This document shows positions 54,191 through 62,592 of a stretch of DNA of 64,000 nucleotides, in pieces. The notes under the pieces are model-generated. The model saw only the letters and a list, made by a program, of their open reading frames with translations. It was not told where the DNA came from and did no database searches. Within the stretch, counting starts at the first letter, position 1; the number at the start of each line of letters is the position of its first letter. The stretch covers positions 3,100,001-3,164,000 of the forward strand of contig NZ_CP061721.1 of the NCBI RefSeq assembly GCF_014764445.1. Direction: 5' to 3'. Both the position numbers and the translations under genes were made by a program. The stretch comes from Pseudarthrobacter sp. BIM B-2242 (GTDB lineage: Bacteria > Actinomycetota > Actinomycetes > Actinomycetales > Micrococcaceae).

Positions 54191-55417
54191 ATGGCGAAAG
54201 CAACCGATCTATCCGGCCAGGAGCAGTTTCCAAAGCGGCCATCCACTGCAGCCGGACCTTTGACGGCAGAAGGTTCACCGGCCGCTTCCACCAGCGCGGC
54301 CGCGCCGCGGAAGGCCCCGCGGAGGGCGCCGGCTGAGCTCTGGGCCGACGGCCTGGGCAGGGTGGGCATCCGCTCGGCCCAGATCCTGCTGCTCCTGACG
54401 GTGGCCGTCGTCTCCGTGTACGCCCTGATGCAGATCAAGCTCCTGGTCATCCCGATCCTGATCGCGCTGATCCTGGCCGCGGCCATCGGTCCGTTTGTGA
54501 ACATGCTGCGCCGGCGCGGGCTGCCTGGCGCCGCAGCCACGGGGGTGGCGTTTGTGGCCCTTCTGCTCCTGCTGGCAGGAGTTGGCACCGTCATTTACTT
54601 CTCCGTCCGGAGCCAGTGGGCTGAACTGGCGCAGCAGGCATCCTCCGGCCTGGACGAACTGGAGCAGTTCCTGCTCAACGGACCCGTTCCGATCGAGAAG
54701 GAGCAGCTGGACCAGGCGCGGGAAGGCCTCATCCAGTTCGCCACCAGCAGCCAGGTCCGTTCGGGTGCCATCACCGGGCTCTCCGTGGTGACCGAGTTCC
54801 TGGCCGGGAGCATCCTGATGGTGGTCATCCTGTTCTTTTTCCTCAAGGACGGCGCCAAGATCTGGACCTTCTTCCTGCGGCCGTTCTCGGGGGAACGCGA
54901 AGCGAAGCTCCGCCGGTCCGGCAAGCGCACCCTGGAGGTCCTGGGCGGCTACGTCCGGGGCACCGCCATCGTGGCACTCGTGGACGCCGTGGCCATCGGC
55001 GCAGCGCTCCTGATCCTCCAGGTGCCGCTGGCATTCCCGCTTGCCATCATCATCTTCATGACCGCGTTCATCCCGCTCGTTGGAGCCACCGTGGCCGGCA
55101 TCCTTGCCGCCCTTGTCGCCCTTGTGGCCAACGGTCCAGTGGTTGCACTGATTGTGGTGGCCGTGGTCATCGCCGTCAACCAGCTCGAGGGCGACCTGCT
55201 GCAGCCCATCGTCATGGGTAATGCCCTGAAGCTCCACGCTTTGGTGATCCTGATGGCGCTGACCGCCGGCACCATCCTGGCCGGCATCGTGGGCGCCGTG
55301 CTGGCTGTCCCGCTGGCGGCAGTCATCTGGGCGGTCATCCAGGTGTGGACGGCCGAGGACCCCAACCTCCAGGACATGAACCCCGACCTCCCGCCACCTG
55401 ACACCCAGCCCGTCTGA
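54191..55417 (+). CDS. AI-2E family transporter
   Basis: This 408-residue protein of the PF01594 family has an Ala/Pro-rich cytoplasmic start, about eight membrane helices and the family's conserved C-terminal half (GNALKLHALVILMALTAGTILAGIVGAVLAVPLAAV). Members were named for autoinducer-2 export, but several act as sodium/proton antiporters; the role here is open. AGGAG precedes the ATG. The gene is monocistronic with a terminator after it. Confidence 0.9.
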   Translation: MAKATDLSGQEQFPKRPSTAAGPLTAEGSPAASTSAAAPRKAPRRAPAELWADGLGRVGIRSAQILLLLTVAVVSVYALMQIKLLVIPILIALILAAAIGPFVNMLRRRGLPGAAATGVAFVALLLLLAGVGTVIYFSVRSQWAELAQQASSGLDELEQFLLNGPVPIEKEQLDQAREGLIQFATSSQVRSGAITGLSVVTEFLAGSILMVVILFFFLKDGAKIWTFFLRPFSGEREAKLRRSGKRTLEVLGGYVRGTAIVALVDAVAIGAALLILQVPLAFPLAIIIFMTAFIPLVGATVAGILAALVALVANGPVVALIVVAVVIAVNQLEGDLLQPIVMGNALKLHALVILMALTAGTILAGIVGAVLAVPLAAVIWAVIQVWTAEDPNLQDMNPDLPPPDTQPV

Positions 55418-55477
55418 GGATTTGTCCGACTTTCGACGCGGACCTTCAATAAGTGACCCACGGTTCGGTTGTAGCGC

Positions 55478-55517
55478 ACGACGGCGGTCCGGCAACCACG
55501 TGCCGGACCGCCGTCGT
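55478..55517. terminator. Bidirectional hairpin terminator
   Basis: A perfect 17-base stem (ACGACGGCGGTCCGGCA, 55478-55494 with 55501-55517) with a 6-base loop lies between the convergent AI-2E and membrane-protein genes. Confidence 0.88.
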
Positions 55518-55542
55518 TCGTTAACTGCTTGGGATTGTGACC

Positions 55543-56079
55543 CTAGGAGCGGAGCCCTGCGAACACATTCTTGGGACGCTGCATTTCGCCGTGCTTCGCA
55601 CCGAGGATGACCACCGCGCCGGCAAAGGCGGGGATGGCCCACTGCAGCAGCTTTAACTGCTGCTGGGCTGCTTTCAGCTCATCGGACGCGCCCGGCCTGG
55701 GCTCGGTGGCACCTTCGCCGCCCTGGTCCGCGAGCTTGTCCACCTTCTTGCCGAGGATGCCGGCGTACAGGGTCACGGCGGCGCCGGCCACCGTCACCGC
55801 CGTCTTGATGGCCGTATCCCGGGCCACGCCGTCCTGCTTAGCGATGCGCTCCTTGTTTTCCCAGGCGATGGCGAGGTCCGCGAGCAGATGTGAAGCGAAG
55901 GCTGCCGTCTGGACGGGTGCCCACTTCATCCAGCCCGCACTCGAGAGCCGGGTACGTTCTGCCGGGTCTTTTGCCTCGGCCGCCGCCCCGTTCAGCCCGA
56001 TGGCACCCATCAGCGAACCGCCGAACCAGGCCGCGGCCGTCAGGTCGTGAATGGAGCGGGCAACAAGATTTCCTGCCAT
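55543..56079 (-). CDS. Hypothetical membrane protein
   Basis: This 178-residue protein has about four hydrophobic helices: near LTAAAWFGGSLMGAIG, AAFASHLLADLAI, AVTVAGAAVTLYAGILG and LLQWAIPAFAGAVVIL. It is common as an uncharacterised protein in Arthrobacter-like genomes as far as I can judge, and I cannot assign a domain. AGGAAA lies upstream of the ATG. An open frame extends further upstream but without matching composition. Confidence 0.7.
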   Translation of the reverse strand: MAGNLVARSIHDLTAAAWFGGSLMGAIGLNGAAAEAKDPAERTRLSSAGWMKWAPVQTAAFASHLLADLAIAWENKERIAKQDGVARDTAIKTAVTVAGAAVTLYAGILGKKVDKLADQGGEGATEPRPGASDELKAAQQQLKLLQWAIPAFAGAVVILGAKHGEMQRPKNVFAGLRS

Positions 56080-56228
56080 GATGTGTTTCCTCACGTTTGG
56101 TTCCAATGCCGCTGGTGCCGTTTTCTTACTGGCCACCGCGAAGGTCTTAGTCACGCTATCGTAAGCACACTTACTAATGTTACGGAACCCCGCCTTCAGC
56201 AGGCTGGATACCGCGTAATATCGTCGGC

Positions 56229-56516
56229 ATGGAAACAGGGACTTTGTTCGGCTGGGCATTCGGGGACCCAGCCCGCGAAAATGACGGCTCATATATTTCA
56301 AACCTGGAGAAGGAAGCATTCGAAAACGCCAGCCAGACCGCCAAGGCAAGGGGTGTCACGGTGGTGGCAGGCTCTGAAGTCTTCACCTCCCTCAGCGCGA
56401 ACGACAGCCTGGTGGAACTGGACCACGCTCCGGGCAAGCTGGTGGTCCGCTGCACGATTCATGTTGAAGGTCCAGGAGCCGGCAAGCTGCACGCAGAGGG
56501 GCCCATGAACGGCTAG
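56229..56516 (+). CDS. Small hypothetical protein
   Basis: This 95-residue soluble protein has no signal peptide and no motif I recognise. It is rich in small and charged residues, with a plausible alpha/beta pattern (KARGVTVVAGSEVFTSL then KLVVRCTIHVEG). Its stop lies 3 bases before the ATG of the DUF1206 gene, so the two are probably co-transcribed. Confidence 0.6.
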   Translation: METGTLFGWAFGDPARENDGSYISNLEKEAFENASQTAKARGVTVVAGSEVFTSLSANDSLVELDHAPGKLVVRCTIHVEGPGAGKLHAEGPMNG

Positions 56517-56519
56517 GCC

Positions 56520-57347
56520 ATGGCAGACGGCGAATCGGGCATCAGCGAGGCGGCAGACGCCGTGGAGGAAGCGTCGGATACCAAGGCGCTGGACATTGTG
56601 GCGCGCACCGGGTTTGCCGTAATGGCCTTGCTCCACATCATTGTGGGTGCCATCGCCATCGCCATCGCCTTCGGGCAGCCGGGACAGGCTGAAGCCACCG
56701 GCGCCATCGAGCAAATGGCCGCGAACATCTGGGGGCCTGCAGTGCTCTGGACGTGCGTGGTGGCGTGCACCGGCCTGGCGTTATGGCAACTGAGCGAAGC
56801 CACGCTCCGGGCCCGGCACCTGCCCCGTAAGCAGCAACTCGGCAAGCTGGTCTCCTCCGGGTTCCTGGCCATCGCGTACGGCAGTGTGGGCTTAAGCTTT
56901 GCCGGGTTCGCCGTTGGCCTGCGCGGGGATTCCGGGGACACCACCCGGGATTTCAGCACCGCCCTCCTGAACACGCCTGTCGGGCTGCCCGTGCTGATAG
57001 CCCTGGGCCTGACCATCATGGGCGTGGGGATCTACTTTGTGGTGAAGGGAGTGCGGCGCGGTTTCAAGGAAGAGCTCTTCCATTTCGACGGGACCCGCCG
57101 CGGCAAGCTCATCGACTCCCTGGGCGTCACCGGGCACGCGGCCAAAGGCATCGCGTTGAACCTCGCAGGGCTGCTCTTTGTCATCGCTGCTGCGAAGCGC
57201 AGCCCCGAAGAATCCACCGGCCTGGACGGCAGCCTGAAGGCCCTCCGCGACCACCCGTTTGGCCCGTATCTTTTGGTAGCGATCGGCGCCGGCTTCATCT
57301 GTTACGGCGTGTTCGCGCTGGTCCGTGCCCGGTTTGGCCGAATGTAG
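56520..57347 (+). CDS. DUF1206 membrane protein
   Basis: This 275-residue protein has six membrane helices arranged as three two-helix repeats, each starting with a Gly-rich helix (ARTGFAVMALLHIIVGAIAI, SSGFLAIAYGSVGLSFAGFA and VTGHAAKGIALNLAGLLFVI), which is the DUF1206 pattern. The function of the family is unknown. It follows a small hypothetical gene by 3 bases and is followed by an SRPBCC gene 57 bases on. Confidence 0.9.
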   Translation: MADGESGISEAADAVEEASDTKALDIVARTGFAVMALLHIIVGAIAIAIAFGQPGQAEATGAIEQMAANIWGPAVLWTCVVACTGLALWQLSEATLRARHLPRKQQLGKLVSSGFLAIAYGSVGLSFAGFAVGLRGDSGDTTRDFSTALLNTPVGLPVLIALGLTIMGVGIYFVVKGVRRGFKEELFHFDGTRRGKLIDSLGVTGHAAKGIALNLAGLLFVIAAAKRSPEESTGLDGSLKALRDHPFGPYLLVAIGAGFICYGVFALVRARFGRM

Positions 57348-57404
57348 CCCGACGCCGGGAGCCATCTGTGAGCGAGATGCTTTACCCAATGGAAGGAACG
57401 CACA

Positions 57405-57845
57405 ATGTCCACCGTTTCCCGCGTATTCAATTCCCCGGCCGAGGATGTCTGGAAGGTGATCGCCAACGGATGGCTGTACTCGGGCTGGGTGGTGGGGGCC
57501 TCCCGGATCCGCGCGGTTGATGCGCACTGGCCCGAAGCCGGCTCCCGGCTCCACCACTCCGTGGGCGCCTGGCCGCTGGTGATCGACGACAGCTCCCGGG
57601 TGACCGCCGTCGAGCCCGGACGCTCACTGGAACTGGTGGCACGCGGCTGGCCGCTGGGCGAAGCCAAGGTGCTGATCACCCTGGAGGATATGGGCACACA
57701 ATGCCGGGTCACCATTGCCGAGGACGCCATCCGGGGACCCGGCAAGCTGGTTCCCAAGGCGGTGCGCGACCCCCTGATCGACGTGCGCAACAAGGAAACG
57801 CTCAAGCGGCTGGAGCTGATGGCCGCTGGCGGCGCCGGGAGTTAA
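57405..57845 (+). CDS. SRPBCC family protein
   Basis: This 146-residue protein has the START/Bet v1-like helix-grip fold pattern (STVSRVFNSPAEDVWKVIANGWLYSGWV at the start, a long C-terminal helix after DPLIDVRNKETLKRL). Such proteins bind hydrophobic ligands. A GGAAGGAA ribosome-binding site precedes the ATG. The ligand is unknown. Confidence 0.88.
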   Translation: MSTVSRVFNSPAEDVWKVIANGWLYSGWVVGASRIRAVDAHWPEAGSRLHHSVGAWPLVIDDSSRVTAVEPGRSLELVARGWPLGEAKVLITLEDMGTQCRVTIAEDAIRGPGKLVPKAVRDPLIDVRNKETLKRLELMAAGGAGS

Positions 57846-57849
57846 AGGC

Positions 57850-57885
57850 AGGAGCGCGGGACCACCAAGGTGGTCCGGCGCTCCT
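57850..57885. terminator. Bidirectional terminator between the SRPBCC gene and fprA copy 2
   Basis: AGGAGCGCGGGACCACC and its near-complete complement (one mismatch) form a long stem with a 3-base loop between two stop codons. Confidence 0.85.
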
Positions 57886-57894
57886 AACTATGTC

Positions 57895-59361
57895 CTAGAC
57901 CGCGGCGGTGACGCCGTCGCGGGAGATGGCAACCATGTCCTCGCGCGGCACCACCTTGATGCGCTCACGCTTGACCTCAACACCGTGGGATCCGCCGGCC
58001 TCGGTGGCCGCGGCGCCCAGCGCCAGTTCGTGGGCGTCCAGGGCCAGCCAGCCTTCCCAGCTGGTGAACTTCACGCCGCGGGCATCAAGGAGTTCGACGA
58101 CGGCGTCCTCCGCGGGAACGGCGGCAACCGGCAGGTTTTCGCGGTCTTCGAGCAAGTACGTGACGGTCTCGAGCGCGTCGCCCTTGGTGTGGCCGATGAG
58201 GCCGACGGGGCCGCGCTTGATCCAGCCGGTGGCGTAGATGCCCGGCACGTGGGTGCCGGCGGCATCCAGGACGCGGCCGCCGTCGTTCGGTACGACGCCC
58301 TTCTTGTGGTCGAATTCGATCTCCGGCAGCGCCGAACCGAAGTAGCCGATGGCGCGGTACACGGCCTGCACAGGGTAGTCCACGAACTCGCCGGTGCCGC
58401 GGGCGTTGCCCGTGCCGTCCAGCTCGGTGCGCTCGAACTTCATCCCGGCAACCTTGCCCGGCGTCTCGGCGTCGTCGTAGATCTCCACCGGGCTGTGCAG
58501 GAAGTGCAGGTGCAGGCGGCGGGAGGCGGTGAGCTCGGAGAGGTCCTCGGGCTGTTCGGCGATCCAGTTGGTGAGGGTGCCCACCATGGTCTTGGTCTGG
58601 TTGTTGCTCTGGATCTGGCGGTCCGATTCCTCATCGAACTCGAAGTCCTCGGCGTAGAGGATGATGTCCACGTCCTTGGAGTGGGACAGCTCGCGAAGCT
58701 CCAGCGGCGTGAACTTCACCTGCGCGGGGCCGCGGCGGCCGAAGACGTGGACGTCTGTGACGGGTGAGTTCTTCAGGCCGGCGTAGACGTTGTCCGGGAT
58801 TTCGGAGACCAGCAGGTCGTCGGCGTGCTTGGAGAGGACACGGGCCACGTCCAGGGCCACGTTGCCGTTGCCGATCACAGCGATTTCCTTCGCGTCCAGC
58901 GGCCATTCGCGGGAGACGTCCGGGTGGCCGTCGTACCAGGAGACGAAGTCCGCGCCGCCGTAGGAGCCGTCCAACTCGATGCCCGGGATGTTCAGGTCCG
59001 CGTCCTTGATGGCGCCGGTGGCGAAGATGACGGCGTCGTAATGGGTGCGAAGGTCCTCGATGGAGATGTCCGTGCCGTAGTCCACGTTGCCGAAGAAGCG
59101 GATGTCGCCGCGGTCCAGGACCTTGTGCAGGGCGTTTACGATGCCCTTGATGCGCGGGTGGTCCGGTGCCACGCCGTAGCGGATCAGGCCGTAGGGTGCC
59201 GGGTAGCGGTCAAAGAGGTCGATGCTCACGGTCAGCTCACCGCTCTTGACGGCTTCGCTCTTGGTGAGGATGTCCGCGGCGTAGACGCCGGCCGGGCCGG
59301 AGCCCACAACGGCAACGCGCAGCGGACGCTCGGCAGATCCTACGGAGGTGCTTGATGACAC
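57895..59361 (-). CDS. fprA: Ferredoxin-NADP+ reductase FprA, copy 2
   Basis: This 488-residue paralogue of the enzyme at 34186-35631 shares the same FAD (VAVVGSGPAGVYAADIL) and NADPH (VIGNGNVALDVARVL) motifs and nearly the same sequence in long blocks. The GTG start at 59361 follows AAGGAA. It lies next to siroheme synthase and an ssu-like importer, so it probably supplies reduced ferredoxin to a sulfite or nitrite reductase encoded outside the window. Confidence 0.93.
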   Translation of the reverse strand: MSSSTSVGSAERPLRVAVVGSGPAGVYAADILTKSEAVKSGELTVSIDLFDRYPAPYGLIRYGVAPDHPRIKGIVNALHKVLDRGDIRFFGNVDYGTDISIEDLRTHYDAVIFATGAIKDADLNIPGIELDGSYGGADFVSWYDGHPDVSREWPLDAKEIAVIGNGNVALDVARVLSKHADDLLVSEIPDNVYAGLKNSPVTDVHVFGRRGPAQVKFTPLELRELSHSKDVDIILYAEDFEFDEESDRQIQSNNQTKTMVGTLTNWIAEQPEDLSELTASRRLHLHFLHSPVEIYDDAETPGKVAGMKFERTELDGTGNARGTGEFVDYPVQAVYRAIGYFGSALPEIEFDHKKGVVPNDGGRVLDAAGTHVPGIYATGWIKRGPVGLIGHTKGDALETVTYLLEDRENLPVAAVPAEDAVVELLDARGVKFTSWEGWLALDAHELALGAAATEAGGSHGVEVKRERIKVVPREDMVAISRDGVTAAV

Positions 59362-59387
59362 GGCTGTGTTCCTTTTCTTCGTTCCAT

Positions 59388-59453
59388 CCCAACTAGGTAG
59401 CACTATCTGTCGTTTTGAGGGCTCATAACGACAGATAGCGCTACCTAGTTGGG
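59388..59453. repeat. Long intergenic palindrome, family B copy 2
   Basis: Arms 59388-59419 and 59422-59453 are complementary over 32 bases with two mismatches around a 2-base spacer. The centre CGTTTTGAG-GG-CTCATAACG matches the core of the 4929-5000 palindrome; the arms (ACTAGGTAGC, CTATCTGT) differ. It lies between cysG and fprA. Confidence 0.88.
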
Positions 59454-59460
59454 TTGGTGG

Positions 59461-60756
59461 CTAGGTGGTGAGGACGCGGGTGGTGCTTTGGTTTGTGCGG
59501 GGACTGGGGGTGGTACGGGGCTTGTTCGGGGTGGTGGTGCTGTAATCGGCGGTCTTGAAGTGCGACGGCGCGAACGGGCTGACGCGGACAACGTCGCCGA
59601 TCACAATCACGGCGGGATTCGCGACGCCGGTGGCTTCCGCCTGGTCAGCGATGGAACCGAGCGTGCCGATGGTCACGCGCTGATTCGGCAAATAGCCGTT
59701 TTCAACAATACCAACCGGCGTGTCCCGGGGCAGACCGGCTTTGCCCAGGGCGGACGCGGAATCGCGCAGCGCGGCAACGCCCATCAACAGAACGATCGTG
59801 TGGTCCGGGCGGGCAGGAACCTCAGACAGTTCCTCGTGGCCGGTCACCACGCTGAATCCCTTGGCCAGGCCGCGGTGCGTGACGGGGATGCCTGCGGCGG
59901 CCGGGACGGAGATCGCGGACGTGACGCCGGAGACCACTTCGACCTCGACGCCGTGCTGCCGGCAGTATTCGGCTTCCTCGCCGCCGCGGCCGAGGACATA
60001 CGGGTCCCCGCCCTTGAGCCGGACAACGCGGTGCCCCTGCAACGCTTCGTCGACGAGGATGCGGTTGATCTCTGCCTGCGGCACGGGGTGGTGGCCGGGG
60101 GTCTTGCCCACTTCGATGACGCGGACGTCCGGGGCGAGTTCGTTGAGCAGTTCGCGGGGGCCGAGGCGGTCTGCAACCACGACGTCGGCCTGGCCGAGGA
60201 GCCGGCGGCCGCGGACGGTGATGAGGCCGGTGTCGCCGGGTCCGCCGCCCACGAGGGCGACACTTCCACGGTGGGCGCGCTGGCGGCGCAGCGGGAGGTC
60301 GCCGGTCTCGAGTGCGGTGGCGACGGCGTTGCGCAGGGCCATGGCGCGGCGGGGGTCTCCCCCGGCGTTGACGGCGATCTGCACGTCATCAACCACGGCG
60401 ACGGCGGGAGTCCAGGCGGCTGATGCTTCGTGATCAGAGGCGTTAACGCACCAGATCCGCTGCGCTTCGGCGTCTTGTGAAACGCGGGTGTCCACGGCGG
60501 AATCGCCGGTCGCAGTCTGGACGAACCAGACGCCGTCGACGTCCTCCGGGCGGTACGGGCGCGGCTCCCAAGTGAGGAGCCCGGCGTCGGCCAGTTCTAA
60601 AAGTGCGGGGCAGGCAACGGGAGCCACGACGGTAACCCGGGCACCGGCGTCGAGCAGGCCCTTGGCGCGGCGGGCAGCCACCGGACCGCCGCCAACCACC
60701 AGCACCGGGCGGCCGAGCAGCCGCAGCGCGGTGGGGTATATATCCTGAATTGCCAT
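59461..60756 (-). CDS. cysG: Siroheme synthase / uroporphyrinogen-III C-methyltransferase
   Basis: This 431-residue protein joins an N-terminal Rossmann domain of the precorrin-2 dehydrogenase/ferrochelatase type (VLVVGGGPVAARRAKGLL, about residues 1-150) with a SAM-dependent methyltransferase (about 170-400; VALVGGGPGDTGLITVRG and VVRLKGGDPYVLGRGGEE). It makes siroheme, the cofactor of sulfite and nitrite reductases. A Thr/Pro/Ser-rich C-terminal tail of about 30 residues is unusual. Its position between fprA and an ssu-like importer points to sulfur assimilation. Confidence 0.92.
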   Translation of the reverse strand: MAIQDIYPTALRLLGRPVLVVGGGPVAARRAKGLLDAGARVTVVAPVACPALLELADAGLLTWEPRPYRPEDVDGVWFVQTATGDSAVDTRVSQDAEAQRIWCVNASDHEASAAWTPAVAVVDDVQIAVNAGGDPRRAMALRNAVATALETGDLPLRRQRAHRGSVALVGGGPGDTGLITVRGRRLLGQADVVVADRLGPRELLNELAPDVRVIEVGKTPGHHPVPQAEINRILVDEALQGHRVVRLKGGDPYVLGRGGEEAEYCRQHGVEVEVVSGVTSAISVPAAAGIPVTHRGLAKGFSVVTGHEELSEVPARPDHTIVLLMGVAALRDSASALGKAGLPRDTPVGIVENGYLPNQRVTIGTLGSIADQAEATGVANPAVIVIGDVVRVSPFAPSHFKTADYSTTTPNKPRTTPSPRTNQSTTRVLTT

Positions 60757-60875
60757 GAATCAACGGTAGGGCCGCGTCACACTGGCCAACAACGGTACGG
60801 AAACACCCGGTAACGCTAGGTAATCCTGCGTCACATAGACCGCGCCACCGTCGTGCTCCCACAGCGCCCCAGAAC

Positions 60876-60932
60876 CACCGAGGGGTCACATCAGACGATG
60901 GATATTGAGCCTAATCTGACCCCGCGTCGGTG
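60876..60932. repeat. Intergenic palindrome, family A copy 2
   Basis: CACCGAGGGGTCA (60876-60888) and TGACCCCGCGTCGGTG (60917-60932) are the ends, differing from each other by a small gap, with TCAGA/TCTGA pairing inside. The right arm encodes the C-terminus of the SRPBCC gene that ends at 60911. Confidence 0.7.
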
Positions 60933-61399
60933 GGAGGCAGGGAGCTGGCATCCAGTGGCGCAGCGGCGAGGAACCGTCCGCGGTCTTCGATGAGGCGCTG
61001 CAGATAGCGGCGGAGGATGAGCCTTTCTACGAGGCGGCCTGCCGGACCGAACGGCGCAGTGAACTCCACGCGGTCCGTCATGATGCAGCCGGCGGCAGTG
61101 GCTTCGAACTCGTGGACGTGGCGGAAGGCCTTTAACGGCCCTCTCACCTGCTCATCCGTGAAGCTCGCTGGGAAGTTGAGCGCCGTAATGCGGCTGGTCA
61201 TCCGCAGGGGCACGCCGAAATGCCGGGCCTGCCAGGTCACCTCTTGGCCTTGACCGATGAGGCCTGTCGTGACGCCGGCGACCGCGCGCTCCCCGGCCCG
61301 CTGCTGGGACTCGAGGTGGACATCAACACTCCGGGCGAGATCGAACAGGCGTTCACGCGGGAGCGCGGACTCGGTGCGGCACACAAAGCTGACGGTCAT
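60911..61399 (-). CDS. SRPBCC-like ligand-binding protein
   Basis: This 162-residue protein looks like a polyketide cyclase/SRPBCC fold (FVCRTESALPRERLFDLARSVDVHLESQ at the start, HEFEATAAGCIMTDRVEFTAPFGPAG, then a basic C-terminal helix RLVERLILRRYLQRLIEDRGRF). The ATG at 61399 is chosen because the sequence upstream is not conserved in type. The C-terminal residues are encoded by a family A palindrome. The ligand is unknown. Confidence 0.8.
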   Translation of the reverse strand: MTVSFVCRTESALPRERLFDLARSVDVHLESQQRAGERAVAGVTTGLIGQGQEVTWQARHFGVPLRMTSRITALNFPASFTDEQVRGPLKAFRHVHEFEATAAGCIMTDRVEFTAPFGPAGRLVERLILRRYLQRLIEDRGRFLAAAPLDASSLPPTDAGSD

Positions 61400-61553
61400 G
61401 GCGCCAGTCTGCCAGAGTCCCTGCTCGCCGGCGGGCAGCGCAAATGCGTAACTATTGCGGGCAAGCGCCTCTGGGTTCCCCGGATTCTCGGGGTTGTGGC
61501 TACAAGGCGAGGCCAAGAATTACGCAAAGTGGTTGCCATGTGCCCGGCAAAGG

Positions 61554-61618
61554 CCAACGCGGGGTCAGGTTTTGCCCAATAACCATCGTTTATTGGGCAA
61601 AACCTGACCCCGCGTTGG
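61554..61618. repeat. Perfect intergenic palindrome, family A copy 3
   Basis: A perfect 29-base inverted repeat (61554-61582 with 61590-61618) has a 7-base spacer and starts with CCAACGCGGGGTCA. It lies 8 bases after the stop of the ABC permease gene. Confidence 0.95.
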
Positions 61619-61626
61619 AGGGAAAC

Positions 61627-62592
61627 CTAGCGGGTGCTGCCGGCGAGGAGGCCGCGGCTGCGGAGGAGGCGCTTCTCGATCGGGGCGAACACCAGCAGCT
61701 CGATCAGGATGCCGACCCCAAGGATCAGCAGGATGGCAGCCATCACGATGGTCATGTCGGACAGGACGCGGCCCTGGTCAAGCAGCGAGCCCAGGCCGAA
61801 CCCGATGGTGCCGCCCACCGCGATGATTTCCGCCGCCATAAGGGACCGCCAGGAGAAGGCCCAGCCCTGCTTGAGGCCCCCGAGGTAGCCGGGGAGGGCC
61901 GCGGGCAGGATGATCTGGATGGCCATCTGCAGCCGGTTCGCGCCCAGGACCGTGCCCACGCGGCGGTACTGCGGCGGGATCTGGTCCACGCCCGAGATGA
62001 GGCCGTTGATGATGGACGGGATCGCACCCATAAACACTACGAAGTAGACGGTGGCGTCGGTCAGTCCGAACCAGATGATCGCGGCAGGAACCCATGCGAC
62101 GGACGGCAGGACCTGCAGACCCGAAATCAGGGGTCCAAAGGCACGGCGCAGCGGCGCAACCTGAGCCAGCAGCAGCCCCACCGGAGTGGCGATGGCAACC
62201 GAAATCAGGAAGCCGACAATGCCTCGCTGCAGCGACGTCCAGACGGCTTCCTGCAGTTTCGCATCGCCCCAGAGCACCCCGAGCTGGCCGAGCACGTCGA
62301 GCGGGCCGGGGACCAGGTCGCGGCGCTTCACACCAAGGGAGACGTAGAACTGCCAGACCAGAACCAGGATCACCAGGGCGGCCACCGGCAGGAGGACCCG
62401 GCTCCAGTCGATCCGGTGCTTGCGGGCGGCGTCGGACTGCAACGAATCCAGCCCGGCCTCAAGCTCGCGCAGGTCCTCGTGCCCGGTGGAAGTGCGGGTC
62501 AGCGCGGCGTGAATATGACGGGTTTCCGGTTCAGCCACCGGTTTGGTTTCGACAGGCTTAACCACCGGATCAGATACTGAGTTATTTGGCAT
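61627..62592 (-). CDS. ABC importer permease (SsuC-like)
   Basis: This 321-residue permease has about six membrane helices and the EAA-like loop YRRVGTVLGANRLQMAIQIILPAALPG. It is the channel of an aliphatic sulfonate/nitrate-type importer with the adjacent ATPase and binding protein. The soluble N-terminus is longer than usual and residues about 6-17 (VSDPVVKPVETK) are the translation of a family C palindrome. The start overlaps the ATPase stop by 11 bases. Confidence 0.9.
   Translation of the reverse strand: MPNNSVSDPVVKPVETKPVAEPETRHIHAALTRTSTGHEDLRELEAGLDSLQSDAARKHRIDWSRVLLPVAALVILVLVWQFYVSLGVKRRDLVPGPLDVLGQLGVLWGDAKLQEAVWTSLQRGIVGFLISVAIATPVGLLLAQVAPLRRAFGPLISGLQVLPSVAWVPAAIIWFGLTDATVYFVVFMGAIPSIINGLISGVDQIPPQYRRVGTVLGANRLQMAIQIILPAALPGYLGGLKQGWAFSWRSLMAAEIIAVGGTIGFGLGSLLDQGRVLSDMTIVMAAILLILGVGILIELLVFAPIEKRLLRSRGLLAGSTR
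62543..62566. repeat. Family C repeat inside a coding region
   Basis: GGTTTCGACAGGCTTAACC followed by ACCGG lies within codons 6-17 of the ABC permease gene and is the same element as at 27377-27399 with one change. Confidence 0.85.
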
